Source of the DNA: Lachnospiraceae bacterium
GTDB lineage: Bacteria > Bacillota > Clostridia > Lachnospirales > Lachnospiraceae
Assembly (NCBI GenBank): GCA_021203145.1
Contig: JAJQBS010000120.1
Span: 1-42,327, forward strand
Direction: 5' to 3'
DNA length: 42,327 nucleotides
Shown here: positions 40,657 through 42,327 of the stretch, piece by piece
Layout of the letters: the number at the start of each line of letters is the position of its first letter
How positions within the stretch are numbered: position 1 is the stretch's first letter
The notes under the pieces: model-generated
Told to the model about the DNA's origin: nothing
Database searches by the model: none
The model's input: the letters and a program-made list of their open reading frames with translations, nothing else
Position numbers and translations under genes: made by a program

Positions 40657-42074
40657 CTTCTGGCCAAGGTCTGCCTTGTAGGCGTAAAATACCTTGTAGA
40701 CACTGGCTCTGAAGGCCCGATAGGTGGGGCGTAGTAGACAAACCGCTCACTGGTATTGATCAGCTCCATAGTTTCATTATGAAAGCTGGAGAGGACGGGA
40801 CGTCTCGCGCCATCGCGCCCGCCGGTATGATCCTTGTTGTACGCGTAGCAGTAAGGAATCCCTACGCTGAGAACGGAATGCTGCCGTCCCGTCTCATCAG
40901 TATAGTCCACAGTCGGCTGCAGGATTCGTCCGCGGCGGATGGACGCATTCATAATCGGAGCGCCTGTCAGGTCGTTTTCCCAGATGTCCACATAATACTT
41001 TCGCATCGGGGGGCAGCTCATTGTCAGCTCATTTTTGCGGGGATACTTCCAGAAATCAATCGCATGCTTGCTGTCCAGGCGGCTGTCCGTCATGTAGACA
41101 CGGACGTGATTTGCCACCGCATAATCATTGACGGTCGCTACCGCTGCCTGCGAATTAGCGCACCAGGGGCCGACCAGCATAAGCAGGAAGGTGCCTTTCT
41201 GCTTCAGAATCCAGCGATAGACCTGAAACGGGACGGCCTGCAGGTTAATCGGCTCATCCGCAGTAAAGGCATCTTCCGTCTTGAAGCCATGCCCGCGCCC
41301 GTTCTTCGCATAGGCCTCGCGGACATAGTCTGCCGGCGTCCAGGGCGTGACGCTCCCATTATTTTCCCTTACATGCCGAAAAATCGATTCCACGGATTCC
41401 GTCTCTGTCTGCCCGCTGCAGCCATCAAGCTCCGCGGCCCACACGATTGGATACGTGTCCGCCTGCGCACTGTCGCCGGAATGATCAATGGTATTATCTT
41501 TGTTATAAATAAACAGAAACGGTTCGGTCAGGTTGGGCACTGTGACCGGGTCACGATACAGGTTCAGATAAGTGATGTCGTCCCCGCCTCCGATTTTTTT
41601 CTTTACCCAGCTGTCCAGGTTGGTCAGATAGCGGGTAACGACTTCGCCATAGAGATAATTGTAGACTGCAAAAGGACTGGTCTCCTTTTTATCCGACCCG
41701 ATATAATACTCGTGCGCGGTGATATCCTGCTTGATCGTGCCTTCGGCAGTGCCGTCCGCAGAAAAATCAAACAGGTAGACGGTATCCACTCCATACTTGC
41801 CGGCATAGTAATTAACCTGTCCGATGAGTTCCTGCGTCCCGGCGCTCCAGACGCCTCCGAACAGAACAACGTACGTTCCCTCACGCATGAACAGATAATT
41901 CAGGGCGTCAAAATTGATCGGCTCGATGACTACCTCGCCGGAATCTGCCGCACCGTAAACGGGGTCGTTTTCTTTTCGGATGCCAGGAAAATTCTGGTAG
42001 ACAAACTCTCTGCCCATATTGATACGGATATCAGAAGAAAATTGCTTTTCCTCAGATGCTTCTGTATTGTTCAT
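40341..42074 (-). CDS. tandem thioredoxin-like protein, N-terminal part (frameshifted)
   Basis: A protein that I do not recognise as a named family. Unit 1 (residues 1-450) contains two thioredoxin-like segments. The first is TYVVLFGGVWSAGTQ (W76-S77-x2-T80-Q81) followed by KYGVDTVYLFDFSADG. The second is FLLMLVGPWCANSQ (W304-C305-x2-S308-Q309) followed by NHVRVYMTDSRLDSKHAIDFW, seen in two parts. After residue 450 (FVYYAP) the frame is wrong: one extra base in the C4 run at 40726-40729 would restore PTYRAFRASVYKVF and join it to the downstream half. ATG 42074 has a strong AGAAGGAGG site; it has its own promoter. There is no signal peptide. Confidence 0.75.
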   Translation of the reverse strand: MNNTEASEEKQFSSDIRINMGREFVYQNFPGIRKENDPVYGAADSGEVVIEPINFDALNYLFMREGTYVVLFGGVWSAGTQELIGQVNYYAGKYGVDTVYLFDFSADGTAEGTIKQDITAHEYYIGSDKKETSPFAVYNYLYGEVVTRYLTNLDSWVKKKIGGGDDITYLNLYRDPVTVPNLTEPFLFIYNKDNTIDHSGDSAQADTYPIVWAAELDGCSGQTETESVESIFRHVRENNGSVTPWTPADYVREAYAKNGRGHGFKTEDAFTADEPINLQAVPFQVYRWILKQKGTFLLMLVGPWCANSQAAVATVNDYAVANHVRVYMTDSRLDSKHAIDFWKYPRKNELTMSCPPMRKYYVDIWENDLTGAPIMNASIRRGRILQPTVDYTDETGRQHSVLSVGIPYCYAYNKDHTGGRDGARRPVLSSFHNETMELINTSERFVYYAPPIGPSEPVSTRYFTPTRQTLARRCRRLPSIVQRPSSPAPPRSILKRSLITGNTTGIRNRKIRRLSTSQGTRPERRPFLLTSALICPENTSTGIIRCCANPRIPSMAWKVRRKWYSSPWILIPCAMFS

Positions 42075-42136
42075 AATGTTTCCTCCTTCTACATTCCATT
42101 CGTCATTTTTTCCAAAAAATACAGTTCTTTCAGAGG

Positions 42137-42203
42137 AAATTATAATAAATGCACAGCAAAAAAACAATTCGATTTCTGCAGGAGGTATTTTCTGTTTGGA
42201 ATA
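42137..42203 (-). promoter_or_regulatory. promoter/operator of the thioredoxin-like gene
   Basis: On the - strand, TTGTTT (42162-42167), a 17-bp spacer, and TATAAT (42139-42144), 65 bp before the ATG. The block 42137-42203 shares long exact stretches with 7231-7296 (AAATTATAATAAATGCA, ACAATTCGATTTC, CTGTTTGGAATA), so both genes probably answer to the same regulator. Confidence 0.7.
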
Positions 42204-42327
42204 AACCTGGGTCTGTCCGCCCTCGTTTGTGCTAATAAATGGGGGCGGGAACTAGCGGAGCGGGAACTAAAGATTATAAACGATAACTCCGTGTTTTTTG
42301 GGACTAACTACGGAAAATTTACTCCGT
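42204..42327. repeat. short repeats at the right edge
   Basis: GCGGGAACTA is repeated at 42245-42254 and 42260-42269, and ACTCCGT at 42286-42292 and 42321-42327. No gene is visible before the window ends. Confidence 0.35.

Noticed and set aside
38962..40734. A 590-codon + strand frame opposite the thioredoxin-like gene.
   Set aside because: The - strand frame shows repeat homology to the adjacent unit, which fixes the coding strand.

Overview
The window looks like chromosomal DNA from an anaerobic member of the Firmicutes, most likely a gut Clostridia (Lachnospiraceae-like). The grounds are strong AGGAGG-type ribosome sites, sigma-A promoters with 17-bp spacers, Opp-type ABC transport, many ferredoxin and flavin enzymes, and close relatives of gut clostridial families. 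There is no rRNA, tRNA, CRISPR array or intact mobile element. Apart from two + strand regulators (a LysR gene at the left edge and a membrane-bound AraC regulator near 36.5-38.7 kb), every gene is on the - strand.

Layout, in + strand coordinates. 0.3-2.0 kb: a LysR regulator converging on a NIF3/DUF34 gene. 2.2-14.6 kb: a redox block. It holds two paralogous pairs of an AprA-like FAD reductase with a 2x[4Fe-4S] ferredoxin, a flavodiiron-core/rubredoxin/NADH-rubredoxin-reductase fusion, a xanthine-dehydrogenase-type FAD protein with a whole GltD-like NAD(P)H module nested inside it, its [2Fe-2S] partner, a beta-helix protein and a lactonase-like beta-propeller. 14.7-17.1 kb: a second LysR regulator and a MATE exporter. 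17.2-19.2 kb: a third flavoprotein/ferredoxin pair. 19.3-30.4 kb: hydrolases and accessory genes. These are two tandem YdjC-like deacetylases, two ceramidase-like hydrolases, a type B carboxylesterase, a GH3 glycosidase fused to a metallo-beta-lactamase domain, a Gfo/Idh/MocA dehydrogenase and a small membrane protein. 30.4-35.9 kb: a complete oppABCDF-type transporter, diverging from the AraC regulator. 39.0-42.1 kb: a tandem-duplicated protein with four thioredoxin-like segments, broken by a one-base frameshift.

How the genes may work together (inference): the Opp system imports a decorated small molecule (glycosylated, acylated or amidated). The hydrolases strip it in the cytoplasm, where none of them has a signal peptide. 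The Gfo/Idh enzyme oxidises a sugar part, and the released core is reduced by up to three flavoprotein/ferredoxin reductases. Electrons could come from NAD(P)H through the GltD-in-XdhB protein, whose partner has lost the molybdenum-side iron-sulfur cluster and which has no molybdopterin subunit nearby. Several members are degenerate: the flavodiiron core, one YdjC copy and one ceramidase copy all lack expected metal ligands. This suggests repurposing.

Two shared DNA signatures suggest two regulons. One is a GTAAACGAC-based palindrome upstream of three transcription units. The other is a ~66-bp promoter/operator block present upstream of both the flavodiiron fusion and the thioredoxin-like gene, 35 kb apart.
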